From Candidatus Bathyarchaeota archaeon (GTDB lineage Archaea > Asgardarchaeota > Lokiarchaeia > Sigyniarchaeales > Sigyniarchaeaceae): a stretch of 8,823 bases of DNA. Positions 1 to 6,605 of this stretch are shown in pieces. Numbering within the stretch: position 1 is the stretch's first letter; the number at the start of each line of letters is the position of its first letter. The position numbers and the translations under genes are program-made. The notes under the pieces were generated by a model. The model was not told the DNA's origin. It saw nothing but the letters and a program-made list of their open reading frames with translations, and made no database searches. The stretch covers positions 1 through 8,823 of the forward strand of contig WJJB01000215.1 in NCBI GenBank assembly GCA_014729935.1, written 5' to 3'.

Positions 1-64
1 CGTTGTATAACCAGGCAGGTGGGGAAATCTCCGGTTCCATTTCAATCCTTCGCATCGAGCACAT
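1..64 (-). CDS. Possible 5' end of a gene running off the left edge
   Basis: Read on the minus strand, an ATG at 62-64 opens a frame of 21 codons that continues past the window edge (MCSMRRIEMEPEISPPAWLYN without its last residue is within the visible part). A G-rich stretch, GGGGG at 70-75 on this strand, sits about 6 bases before the ATG and could act as a ribosome binding site. A TTG lies one codon earlier. The first 15 or so codons lie in a repeat whose other copy starts the open frame upstream of the acetyl-CoA hydrolase, so the product could be a paralogue of that N-terminus. The repeat is also open on the plus strand, where it would be a C-terminal tail. The coding direction is therefore not settled. 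No function can be assigned. Confidence 0.3.
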   Translation of the reverse strand, partial: MCSMRRIEMEPEISPPAWLYN

Positions 65-99
65 CAAATTCCCCCGTTACTGTTTAGGGCGTGGTAGTT
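16..99. repeat. 84-bp direct repeat, copy 1
   Basis: This segment matches 3979-4062 in the same orientation at an offset of 3963 bases, with 6 mismatches (positions 19, 23, 60, 90, 91 and 94). The core 24-89 has only one mismatch in 66 bases, at 60. Similarity stops abruptly on both sides. On the minus strand it contains GGGGG, a short A/T spacer and an ATG. On the plus strand it is open and reads GEISGSISILRIEHIKFPRY before a later stop. It also holds a small CCC/GGG inverted repeat around TAAACAGTAAC. It could be the end of a mobile element, a duplicated gene edge or a promoter plus N-terminus cassette. Confidence 0.9.
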
Positions 100-126
100 C
101 AAGAATGGCTCTTGACTAAGGTAAAG

Positions 127-149
127 GTTTTTTAGATATCGGATCTAAA
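127..149 (+). promoter_or_regulatory. Putative promoter with an inverted repeat, for the propeller gene
   Basis: A T-rich box (GGTTTTTTAGATAT, 127-139) lies about 60 bases before the chosen ATG at 193, the range expected for an archaeal TATA element with a leader of some 35 bases. Overlapping its 3' part is a perfect 7-base inverted repeat, TTTAGAT at 131-137 and ATCTAAA at 143-149, with a 5-base spacer. Placed between the TATA box and the expected start site, this dyad would suit a repressor operator. On the minus strand the A-rich complement could equally serve the gene leaving at the left edge. Confidence 0.4.
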
Positions 150-192
150 TCTCGAAATGGTGCAGATCTTGCAAACCAGAATGGTGGAGAAC

Positions 193-1674
193 ATGAATAT
201 GATAAGAAACAAGAAATCGCGGATTGCATTCATCGTCGTGGCGGTAATGATTCCCGTGCTTGCTTCGAGCGCGAGTGCACAATCCACATCATTGAAAATC
301 CTGTGGGATGCTGATGGAATACATGCCGGGAATCATGCAGATAGCATTCATGAGCTCGTTGCTACCAGTGACTTGGATGGTGGTATCTTCCTCGCTTGGG
401 TCAATGATCATATTTCTTCCAACGTGTATTTTCAAGCAGTGGATGAAAATGGGAATATCCCTCTTGGATTGAATGGTAAAGCTGTATGTGAAGCCATGGG
501 AGAACAAAACTCGGTAGATATCATTTCAGATGGATCGGGCGGTGCCATCATCGCGTGGCTTGATGTACGGGGCACGAATAGCACCATTTACACCCAACGG
601 GTTGATTCATCGGGTGATGCGTATTGGACGGATCAAGGAGTGCGCGTGTGCCATAATCCCGCTGAAATTAACGAATTTTCCATGGATGGTGATGGTAGTG
701 GCGGGGCATATTTCACCTGGCAGGACAAGCGCTTAGGTGCTGGTAGCGTGTATGCACAACACGTGAACGCATCGGGCGGTCTTAGCTGGGGAACCCAAGG
801 AGCAGTCGTGAATGATGCCCCCAATTGGCAAAAGGAACCCTGCATCACCGCCAATGGTACCAACGGAGCTTGGGTTGGATATATAAATGCGAACTCTGGT
901 TGGAATCGGGTGTACGTGGATTACTTGAATATGACCGGTGGTGAGGAATTGTCCCTACCGCTAACCTTGGGTGGAACCGATGCGAGTGGCTTGGATATCA
1001 CGGCGGATGGCATGAATGGTGCCGCCATTGCCTTCGGCTATAATAGCTCGGGGTCCTCCACGGAGTATGATATCGTGGTGGCACGGGTGAATGCCACCGG
1101 GTTGGACTGGATGGTGAACGCGTGCACTGCGGTAGATCATCAGGCACTCCCGTTTTTGCTAGCTCCGGGTGATGGATCGGTTATCGTGTCGTGGAAAGAT
1201 TACAGGGATTCTCTCATGTACGAAACCAAATATGCGCAGAAATTCACCCTTGCAGGTGTTCCCTCGTGGCAAGCAAATGGAACCCGGATCATGGAATCAT
1301 CAACGGTCATTTCAGGGTCTCATGGGTGCTTGGGTGGAAATGGCACCGCATTCTTCACGTGGTCCAATTCATTCGATATTTTCATCCAACAGGTGAACGC
1401 CTCGGGAAGTTTAACATGGGGTACTGGTGGTTTTTCCATCTTGAATGGTACCACGCAAAACTACGATCCAATAGTGGTTCCTGATACTCTTGGAGGGATT
1501 ATCATCGCCTGGCGGGGACGGATTTCATCTGATTTTCAAGCACTGGTGCAACGGGTCGGGCATGGCGCGGGTAATGGCATGGATTTCACGTGGTTGATAT
1601 ACTTCCTCATTCCCCTTGGTATAGCCATCGTGCTTGGCGTGGTTGGACTCGTCTTGAAGAAGCGGAAAAAGTAA
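193..1674 (+). CDS. Secreted beta-propeller surface protein with C-terminal membrane anchor
   Basis: The protein has 493 residues. The ATG at 193 is preferred over the one at 157 because GGTGG (183-187) precedes it and because it places a signal peptide at the N-terminus: basic residues, a hydrophobic stretch, then SASA before QS as the likely cleavage site. The body is eight imperfect repeats of about 45-55 residues. Each has a D-x-x-G-G-x-x-x-x-W strand followed by an I-Y-x-Q-x-V strand, and most also have G-x-x-x-W-x-x-x-G. This is the repeat of extracellular beta-propeller proteins. The mature N-terminus supplies the W-D-A-D-G half-blade that the last repeat lacks, so a closed eight-bladed ring is likely. 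Ten N-x-S/T sequons suggest surface N-glycosylation. A transmembrane helix of about 20 residues ends in KKRKK, so the propeller faces outside. No catalytic motif is visible, so binding or adhesion is inferred. Confidence 0.85.
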   Translation: MNMIRNKKSRIAFIVVAVMIPVLASSASAQSTSLKILWDADGIHAGNHADSIHELVATSDLDGGIFLAWVNDHISSNVYFQAVDENGNIPLGLNGKAVCEAMGEQNSVDIISDGSGGAIIAWLDVRGTNSTIYTQRVDSSGDAYWTDQGVRVCHNPAEINEFSMDGDGSGGAYFTWQDKRLGAGSVYAQHVNASGGLSWGTQGAVVNDAPNWQKEPCITANGTNGAWVGYINANSGWNRVYVDYLNMTGGEELSLPLTLGGTDASGLDITADGMNGAAIAFGYNSSGSSTEYDIVVARVNATGLDWMVNACTAVDHQALPFLLAPGDGSVIVSWKDYRDSLMYETKYAQKFTLAGVPSWQANGTRIMESSTVISGSHGCLGGNGTAFFTWSNSFDIFIQQVNASGSLTWGTGGFSILNGTTQNYDPIVVPDTLGGIIIAWRGRISSDFQALVQRVGHGAGNGMDFTWLIYFLIPLGIAIVLGVVGLVLKKRKK

Positions 1675-1716
1675 CATCCCGTGGTTTCTTGCTGGGATAC
1701 CCGAAATTCCTGCGAT

Positions 1717-1732
1717 CTCTTTTCTTTTTTTC
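1717..1732 (+). terminator. T-rich terminator of the propeller gene
   Basis: About 45 bases after the TAA the plus strand carries a T-run (TCTCTTTTCTTTTTTT) with little interruption, which is how archaeal transcription usually ends. A weak upstream hairpin, ATCCC at 1676-1680 with GGGAT at 1694-1698, may help. The remaining convergent gap to 1822 shows nothing else. Confidence 0.55.
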
Positions 1733-1822
1733 CCTGTAACTAGTCTCGCGAATGAAACCCAGCCTTCCTTGGTTGTTGTTGTCCATGGTAATCCAAATAG
1801 CTCGTATTGCTTGCCGGCCAAG

Positions 1823-3712
1823 TTATTCGACCTTGTCCTTGAAATCGAAGGAAAAGATGAATCCGCCATCGGGCGTGCGCTCTCCATGAATCCGGTATCC
1901 AGATGAGCGGATGATATGGACCATGGCTTGGTTATCCCACAGGATATCCCCCTTGAAGCCTCGCAAGCCCTTTTCCCTGGCAATTCGCACCAAATATTGC
2001 AACATGAACTTGGTGAGATTCTGATTCCTGAATTGCTTCCGCACGGTGAAGGCTATCTCCCCAAGATTGGTCTCTGGGTCCCTGATGTAGGAACACATGG
2101 CGATCAGGCGCCGGTTTTTCGGTTCATCACCCAGCAACCCAACCAGCGCGATGTTGCTCTCATAATCGATGTTCACGTCCGCTTGCACGTCTTTCCTAGG
2201 AAAAAAGCGCTTGTTGAAGAAAAACCGGAAGATTCTTGCCTCGTCTTCCAGGGAATAATAGAGTTCTTGCACGCGGGGTTCATCGGTTGGCTTGATGGGA
2301 CGAAAGAAGACTTCCCGCCCATCCTTCATGGAAAACCACGTCTCGTACTGGTACGGGTAGAGCACGATGTTTCCCTCATTGTCGACAGGTAGCGGCTGGT
2401 CCTGGTAGATGAATTTCATTTTTTTTGCTGAATCCAGAAGGTTCATGCGATGATTTGGATGCGCTATATTGATCATGGCGAGTACCCTGTCCCTGATGTT
2501 CTTCCCATGCAGGTGTGCGATCCCATATTCGGTTACCACGTAATGCACGTCGAACATCGGGACGGTAACCCTTGCCCCGTTACCGATACACGGGACGATG
2601 CGTGAAATGGTTCCATTTGCTGCCGTCGATGGCATCACGATGATGGGTTTCCCGTGCTTGGAAAGTGCTGCTCCCCGGGTGTAATCCATGAGAGAACCAA
2701 CCCCTGAATAGAAGTATGTCTCGATGCTCGCCGCATTTACCTGTCCGGTTAGATCCACCGAGAGTGCCGAGTTGATAGATACCATCTTGTCATTGCGGGC
2801 TATGTTGATTGGATTGTTCACGAAATCAAAGGGATGAAACGCGAACATGGGATTGTCATCAATGAACTCATACAACCGTTTCGTGCCGATCGCGAAGGAC
2901 GTGATGATCTTGTTCCTGTGGAAGGTTTTCTTCGCGTTCGTTATCACGCCATCGTTGATCAGGTCCAAGTATCCCTCGGAAATGTGATCTGAATGGACTC
3001 CCAAGTCCCTCTTATCGTGGAGGAAATCGAGGATGGCAGCCGGAGCCTTTCCCATTCCAACTTGAATGGTCGACTCGTTTTCCACCAAGCTGGCAAGGTA
3101 ATGCCCCAAAGGTTCTGCAATTTCAGGTGGGGACTTTTCAAGCTCGTACTCGATGAGTGGCGTGTTGGAATACACGAAATGATTCAAATCAGTCACGCGC
3201 AGGAATGAATCACCCATCGTTCGTGGCATGTTCGGATTGATCTCGGCGATCACGTAATTTGCGGATTCCACCATTGCCTTTACCACGTCCACGTTGGTCC
3301 CCAAGCTCACGAAGCCATTTCTATCAGGCGTGGATACCTGTATTAATGCCACGTCAACCTGGCGGCGCCTGGAAGCAAATAACCCGGGAGCCTCCGAGAG
3401 ATGGATCGGCGTGTAATCTGCCCGCCCGTCGTTCACCGCGGGGCGCAAGCTATCGCCGATGAATAGCACGTTATACCTGAAAAATTCAGAATTTTCGAGG
3501 AATTCACGTTCAATCTTCTCCCCCCCAACGGTGAGGAAGTGCACGATCTCCAAATCCTTGAGCGCGTTTCGTTGCTTGATGAGCTCTGCAAGTAACATTC
3601 TTGGAACTGCACAGGCAGAGTCAATGAAGATCCTATCCCCTGGCTTGACGTGACGCCGAACCGCTTCACGTGCCGTGATTTCCAAGCCCTTGTATCTCGT
3701 TCGCCAACTCAT
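1823..3712 (-). CDS. Acetyl-CoA hydrolase/CoA-transferase fused to a GNAT domain
   Basis: From the ATG at 3712 the protein has 629 residues. Residues 1-455 match the acetyl-CoA hydrolase / 4-hydroxybutyrate CoA-transferase family. Visible landmarks are WRTRYKGLEITAREAV at the start, NPNMPRTMGDSF, GMGKAPA (about 219-225) for CoA contact, INDGVITN with KKTFHRNKI, FHPFDFVNNP, YSGVGSLMDYTRGA and VVTEYGIAHLHGK. Residues about 460-622 form a GNAT acetyltransferase-like domain. Such enzymes move or hydrolyse CoA from acetyl-CoA or another acyl-CoA in the cytoplasm. The position expected to hold the catalytic Glu (HTE in relatives) reads HSD, Asp242. The GNAT loop reads RNQNLT where Q/R-x-x-G-x-G/A is usual. 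The start at 3712 is chosen because family homology begins there and a TATA box lies 60 bases upstream. However, the frame stays open to TTG 4030 / ATG 4027, which would add 105-106 residues with no family match. The substrate is unknown. Confidence 0.88.
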   Translation of the reverse strand: MSWRTRYKGLEITAREAVRRHVKPGDRIFIDSACAVPRMLLAELIKQRNALKDLEIVHFLTVGGEKIEREFLENSEFFRYNVLFIGDSLRPAVNDGRADYTPIHLSEAPGLFASRRRQVDVALIQVSTPDRNGFVSLGTNVDVVKAMVESANYVIAEINPNMPRTMGDSFLRVTDLNHFVYSNTPLIEYELEKSPPEIAEPLGHYLASLVENESTIQVGMGKAPAAILDFLHDKRDLGVHSDHISEGYLDLINDGVITNAKKTFHRNKIITSFAIGTKRLYEFIDDNPMFAFHPFDFVNNPINIARNDKMVSINSALSVDLTGQVNAASIETYFYSGVGSLMDYTRGAALSKHGKPIIVMPSTAANGTISRIVPCIGNGARVTVPMFDVHYVVTEYGIAHLHGKNIRDRVLAMINIAHPNHRMNLLDSAKKMKFIYQDQPLPVDNEGNIVLYPYQYETWFSMKDGREVFFRPIKPTDEPRVQELYYSLEDEARIFRFFFNKRFFPRKDVQADVNIDYESNIALVGLLGDEPKNRRLIAMCSYIRDPETNLGEIAFTVRKQFRNQNLTKFMLQYLVRIAREKGLRGFKGDILWDNQAMVHIIRSSGYRIHGERTPDGGFIFSFDFKDKVE

Positions 3713-4030
3713 TGGACAACCATGCAAAGTGTTAATGTGACGGGATCTATTTCTTTCTAGGAAGCATGCATTTTTATACGTCCCTGCGAAAGAGAATGCA
3801 ATAACTTCCCAGAAGTGTCGAGCCCCGTACGTCCTCCACCTTGATTTTTTCTTCAGGTGGTGCTTGGCTGCATAGCATTCCACAAGATTTAAAATGAATT
3901 CGAACGAATTAACCTTGGGTTCGAAGGCTTCAAGGAAACCATGGTTCCCTCCGTTCCCGTCGATGTCTTGACTGATATCAGCTGGTGAAATCTCCGGTTC
4001 CATTTCAATCCTTCGCATCGAGAACATCAA
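3713..4030 (-). other. Open extension upstream of the CoA-transferase; possible N-terminus or gene remnant
   Basis: This 318-base stretch is open in frame with the CoA-transferase. The candidate starts are TTG 4030, ATG 4027, ATG 4018 and ATG 4003. There is then no in-frame ATG until 3712. The first 17 or so codons lie in the 84-bp repeat, and GGGGG stands about 6 bases before ATG 4027. The encoded residues (for example FLEAFEPKVNSFEF and RTYGARHFWEVIAFSFAGTY) match nothing I recognise. Codon choice (TTC, GAA, AAG, AAC, CAC) does not look random, so it may be real coding sequence, perhaps the remnant of another gene joined in frame. Against this, the TATA box at 3771-3778 inside it points to transcription starting downstream. 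An AATTCG/CGAATT inverted repeat with a 2-base spacer lies at 3897-3910. Confidence 0.4.
3771..3778 (-). promoter_or_regulatory. TATA box for the CoA-transferase
   Basis: On the minus strand this reads TATAAAAA within CGTATAAAAATGC, close to the archaeal TATA consensus. It lies about 60 bases upstream of ATG 3712, predicting a leader of about 35 bases, and supports that start over the ones near 4030. The Shine-Dalgarno before 3712 is weak (GGTTG). Confidence 0.5.
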
Positions 4031-4062
4031 ATTCCCCCGTTACTGTTTAGGGGCTGTTAGTT
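3979..4062. repeat. 84-bp direct repeat, copy 2
   Basis: This is the second copy of the element at 16-99, in the same orientation, with a core of 65/66 identical bases. Read on the minus strand it gives M-F-S-M-R-R-I-E-M-E-P-E-I-S-P, differing from copy 1 at the second codon (Phe against Cys). Read on the plus strand it gives an open tail ending CLGAVS and a stop at 4063. Its outer tip (AGGGGCTGTTAGTT, 4049-4062) directly abuts the promoter of the methyltransferase gene. Confidence 0.9.
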
Positions 4063-4067
4063 GACGT

Positions 4068-4079
4068 GTATAGTTTTAA
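4068..4079 (+). promoter_or_regulatory. Putative TATA box for the methyltransferase gene
   Basis: GTATAGTTTTAA lies about 63 bases before ATG 4136. It begins only six bases after the end of repeat copy 2, so the repeat border may affect this promoter. The complement (TTAAAACTATAC) could also act for a minus-strand transcript starting near 4045. Confidence 0.35.
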
Positions 4080-4135
4080 CTTCAATCACGCGCGGGTGGA
4101 AGTGGGAACGTGCAAAAGTTGGCGGGTGCAAATGC

Positions 4136-4729
4136 ATGATAGAATGGATCAATTTCATCTCATTGTTACTCGGAATCGGGTTATTTTCAATCCTGTATAC
4201 CATTTCTCTCCAACCTAAGAAACGCTCGGGAGACCGGGGTGAAAGCGCATGGAAGGAATGCAAGAGATTTCGCACGGTAGCTGGAGCCTTGGAATTCCTG
4301 ATAGTTATCAACACGATCATGTGGATATGGTTTCCATTGCCATTGGTACAAGCACGTGTGCATTCAAACTTGTTCGTTGGAATTGGAACTGGACTCTCGA
4401 TTCTGGGAATAGGGGGGACAATCATGATCAAGGGAATCATGGATGCCGGCAAAGAAACTTACGAACCTTCCGAGGACACCGAGATGTATGGTGGGATATA
4501 CAAGCACATCAGGCACCCCCAGAGTTTGGGTGAATTTCCCATGTTTGTTGCCGTCGGGTTCATTGTTAACTCGTGGTTCTTGGTTATCTTGTTAACTGCT
4601 TGGATCGTCGTGTACCTGCCCATCATGATTCATATCGAGGAAGCTGACCTCGTGAGGCGATTTGGAAATGCCTATAAAAGGTACCAGGAAACAACAGGTG
4701 CATTATTTCCGAAGCTACATGGAGAGTAA
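4136..4729 (+). CDS. ICMT/PEMT-like membrane methyltransferase
   Basis: The protein has 197 residues. ATG 4136 is chosen because GGGTG at 4124-4128 precedes it at 7 bases and because the frame upstream back to TTG 4061 encodes no membrane or family motif. Hydrophobic segments lie at about 6-24, 48-70 and 79-102, with a long one or helical hairpin at 133-165. The family signature is clear near the C-terminus: G-G-I-Y-K-H-I-R-H-P (119-128), then an E-E pair at 168-169 followed by L-V-R-R-F-G-N-A-Y-K-R-Y, the S-adenosylmethionine-binding C-terminal part of isoprenylcysteine carboxyl methyltransferases and phospholipid N-methyltransferases. The protein is an integral membrane enzyme expected to methylate a lipid or lipidated substrate. 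The exact substrate cannot be read from the sequence. The next gene, an acyl-CoA synthetase, begins 70 bases downstream with its own promoter-like box. Confidence 0.8.
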   Translation: MIEWINFISLLLGIGLFSILYTISLQPKKRSGDRGESAWKECKRFRTVAGALEFLIVINTIMWIWFPLPLVQARVHSNLFVGIGTGLSILGIGGTIMIKGIMDAGKETYEPSEDTEMYGGIYKHIRHPQSLGEFPMFVAVGFIVNSWFLVILLTAWIVVYLPIMIHIEEADLVRRFGNAYKRYQETTGALFPKLHGE

Positions 4730-4742
4730 TGCTGGGCGCGCG

Positions 4743-4793
4743 TTTAATAGCATGGAAATAGAAGATGAAACGTTAGTATTCCACAAAAGGTGA
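4743..4793 (+). promoter_or_regulatory. Promoter and ribosome binding site of the acyl-CoA synthetase
   Basis: A TATA-like TTTAATAG at 4743-4750 stands about 53 bases before ATG 4800. AGGTGA at 4788-4793, six bases before that ATG, is a strong archaeal Shine-Dalgarno site and fixes the start. Confidence 0.5.
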
Positions 4794-4799
4794 ATAAGC

Positions 4800-6539
4800 A
4801 TGTCGATAGGGAAATCTCGCAATCCAGAATTGAGCACGAACATACCAGATGGCATCAAATCAGATTATTTCCAACCGTTAGAATACGGGGATCCGGCGAC
4901 GTACTTTCCCGTTCTTGGAAAGATCATTGATGAAGCAGCAGCTAACAACCCGGATGACGTTGCAGTCATTGATATCGATGAGAAGGAATATACTTTCAGG
5001 GAAATCCACGAAAAAATTGACAAGCTAGCCGCGGGTTTTCTAGAAACAGGATGCACCCCAGGATCTAAAATATGCATCTGCATGCCAAGCAGGGTCGAGT
5101 GGGAAATTGCCTTCCTTGCTGCATTGAAGGTGGGCATCGTCGTGCCGGCAGATGATTGGGTACCGCCTGATACCACCAAGTACATCATCGATCATGCAGG
5201 TATCAAGCACGTGGTGTGCCTTGCCGGGAAAGCAGAGGAATTGGTCAATAGTGGCGTCCAAGATGTCACGTTCATCACGGTGGAAGGCACGACCGGGGAT
5301 TCGATTTCCTTCAAGGAGCTCGTGTCCAAGGCCTATCCCAGCGAGATGCAAGAGAAGCTGGATGGTATTATGGAGAACCAAGCCACGACCGATACCGTGT
5401 TCATCTTGTACACCAGTGGCACGACGGGTAGGCCGAAAGGAGCCATGCTCACCCATAGCAACATCGCATACAACATGTCCGAGACTGCCAGGTACCTGGA
5501 GATGTCGAGGGTGACCAATGATAAAGTGCATTGCTCCCCGCCCTTTTCCCATTGCTTCGGCAACATCTTTGGAATCATGAGCGCGTGGTATTCTGGCATC
5601 CCGCTTGCTATCATGGATAAATTCGATCCCCGTCGTGCCGTCGAGCAAATCTCGAGGCTTGAGCTGACCATCACGTATGGAACACCCACCCAGTTCAGGA
5701 AGATGCTCCCATTCTTCGAGGATCCCGCGATATACAAGAATCGCACGTTCCGCACGGGAATCATGGCTGGTGAGCCATGCCCGCCAAAACTCATCAAGAA
5801 ACTGGCAGAGGACGTGGGGAGCGATATACGGGTCATATACGGCTTGACGGAAGCCTCCCCGGGTACCAATTGCACCAGGGCAACCGATCCACCGGAGAAA
5901 AAGTGGACCGTGGGGCGGGCATACAGGGGTTCCGTCGTCCGGATAGAAGATCCCTTGGACGGTGAGCCGGTTCCCCATGGCGAGGAGGGAGAAGTCGTCA
6001 TCTATGGGCCGGGTGTGATGAAGGGGTATTACAATGCACCGGAAAAAACTGCATTGGTAACCAGCAAGTTGGGTGGATTGAAAACTGGGGATATCGGGAT
6101 CATGGATGAGGAGGGATATCTCATCATTTCCGGTCGCATCAAGAACATGATCATACGCGGGGGCAATAACTTGTATCCCGTTCTCATCGAGAGTCGCATG
6201 ATGCAAATTCCCGAGTTTCTTGAAAAGGCCGAATCCATCGCCATCGTGGGGGTCAAGGATGACATGTATGGCGAGGAAGTGGGTGCGGTCGTGAAATCCA
6301 GGAAGGGAGACAAGCCGTGGTCCCCTCAAGAATTCATCGATATCTGTTTCGAAAATTCTCAAGGTGATAACCCGCTTCTCTCCCACGAGGAAGTTCCCAG
6401 GTACGCGTTCATCGATGATATCGAAATTCCCGTTTCTGGCAGGAACAAGGTCCTGAAAAACAAGCTCACAAAGCGCGTGATTGAAACCGTGCAAGAAAGG
6501 AACATCCAGAAGACAAAACCCACTGCTCTTCAGAAATAA
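4800..6539 (+). CDS. AMP-forming acyl-CoA synthetase
   Basis: The 579-residue protein is a normal length for the family and acts in the cytoplasm. It activates a carboxylic acid with ATP to an acyl-adenylate and then transfers it to CoA. Motifs appear in order. The phosphate loop YTSGTTGRPKG is at 204-214, and PPFSHCFGN is at 248-256. YGLTE is at 347-351, and TGD with the ribose-binding Asp is at 429-431. The hinge region SGRIKNMIIRGG is at 444-455, and the C-terminal lysine motif SGRNKVLKNK is at 546-555 with Lys550 as the likely catalytic lysine. Two usual signatures are altered: GGEN reads GGNN, and the glycine before the catalytic lysine is Asn. The acyl substrate cannot be predicted, though medium- or long-chain or aromatic acids are possible. 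The gene converges on an SCP2 carrier gene, which fits fatty-acyl metabolism. Confidence 0.92.
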   Translation: MSIGKSRNPELSTNIPDGIKSDYFQPLEYGDPATYFPVLGKIIDEAAANNPDDVAVIDIDEKEYTFREIHEKIDKLAAGFLETGCTPGSKICICMPSRVEWEIAFLAALKVGIVVPADDWVPPDTTKYIIDHAGIKHVVCLAGKAEELVNSGVQDVTFITVEGTTGDSISFKELVSKAYPSEMQEKLDGIMENQATTDTVFILYTSGTTGRPKGAMLTHSNIAYNMSETARYLEMSRVTNDKVHCSPPFSHCFGNIFGIMSAWYSGIPLAIMDKFDPRRAVEQISRLELTITYGTPTQFRKMLPFFEDPAIYKNRTFRTGIMAGEPCPPKLIKKLAEDVGSDIRVIYGLTEASPGTNCTRATDPPEKKWTVGRAYRGSVVRIEDPLDGEPVPHGEEGEVVIYGPGVMKGYYNAPEKTALVTSKLGGLKTGDIGIMDEEGYLIISGRIKNMIIRGGNNLYPVLIESRMMQIPEFLEKAESIAIVGVKDDMYGEEVGAVVKSRKGDKPWSPQEFIDICFENSQGDNPLLSHEEVPRYAFIDDIEIPVSGRNKVLKNKLTKRVIETVQERNIQKTKPTALQK

Positions 6540-6605
6540 CCACGCTCCCTTGCGTGGACCGGCTTGCTTGGTTCAACCAAGGAACTCCATTTCTTTTTTT
6601 TCTTG
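6540..6605 (+). terminator. Terminator region between convergent genes
   Basis: Immediately after the synthetase stop is a perfect hairpin, CCACGC (6540-6545) with GCGTGG (6552-6557). It is followed by a near-perfect palindrome CTTGGTT-C-AACCAAG (6567-6581) that overlaps the stop codon of the SCP2 gene. A T-run (TTTCTTTTTTTT, about 6590-6602) inside the SCP2 3' end would end plus-strand transcription. The hairpins may work for both strands. Confidence 0.5.

Noticed and set aside
157..192. An earlier start for the propeller protein at ATG 157
   Set aside because: It would place 12 polar residues before the signal peptide and has no ribosome site, whereas ATG 193 has GGTGG at the right distance.
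1525..1983. A 152-codon minus-strand open frame across the convergent gap
   Set aside because: It overlaps the 3' ends of both the propeller and the CoA-transferase genes in other frames and its translation resembles no protein.
1916..2392. A 158-codon plus-strand frame
   Set aside because: It is antisense to the GNAT domain coding region, with no domain or start signal of its own.
4061..4135. A TTG start at 4061 for the methyltransferase
   Set aside because: The extra 25 residues are not hydrophobic and lie over the promoter and ribosome site. ATG 4136 is better supported.
5040..6494. A 484-codon open frame antisense to the acyl-CoA synthetase
   Set aside because: It lies wholly opposite a gene with all family motifs, its product shows no recognisable domain, and it has no ribosome site. 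It is a by-product of codon bias in the real gene.
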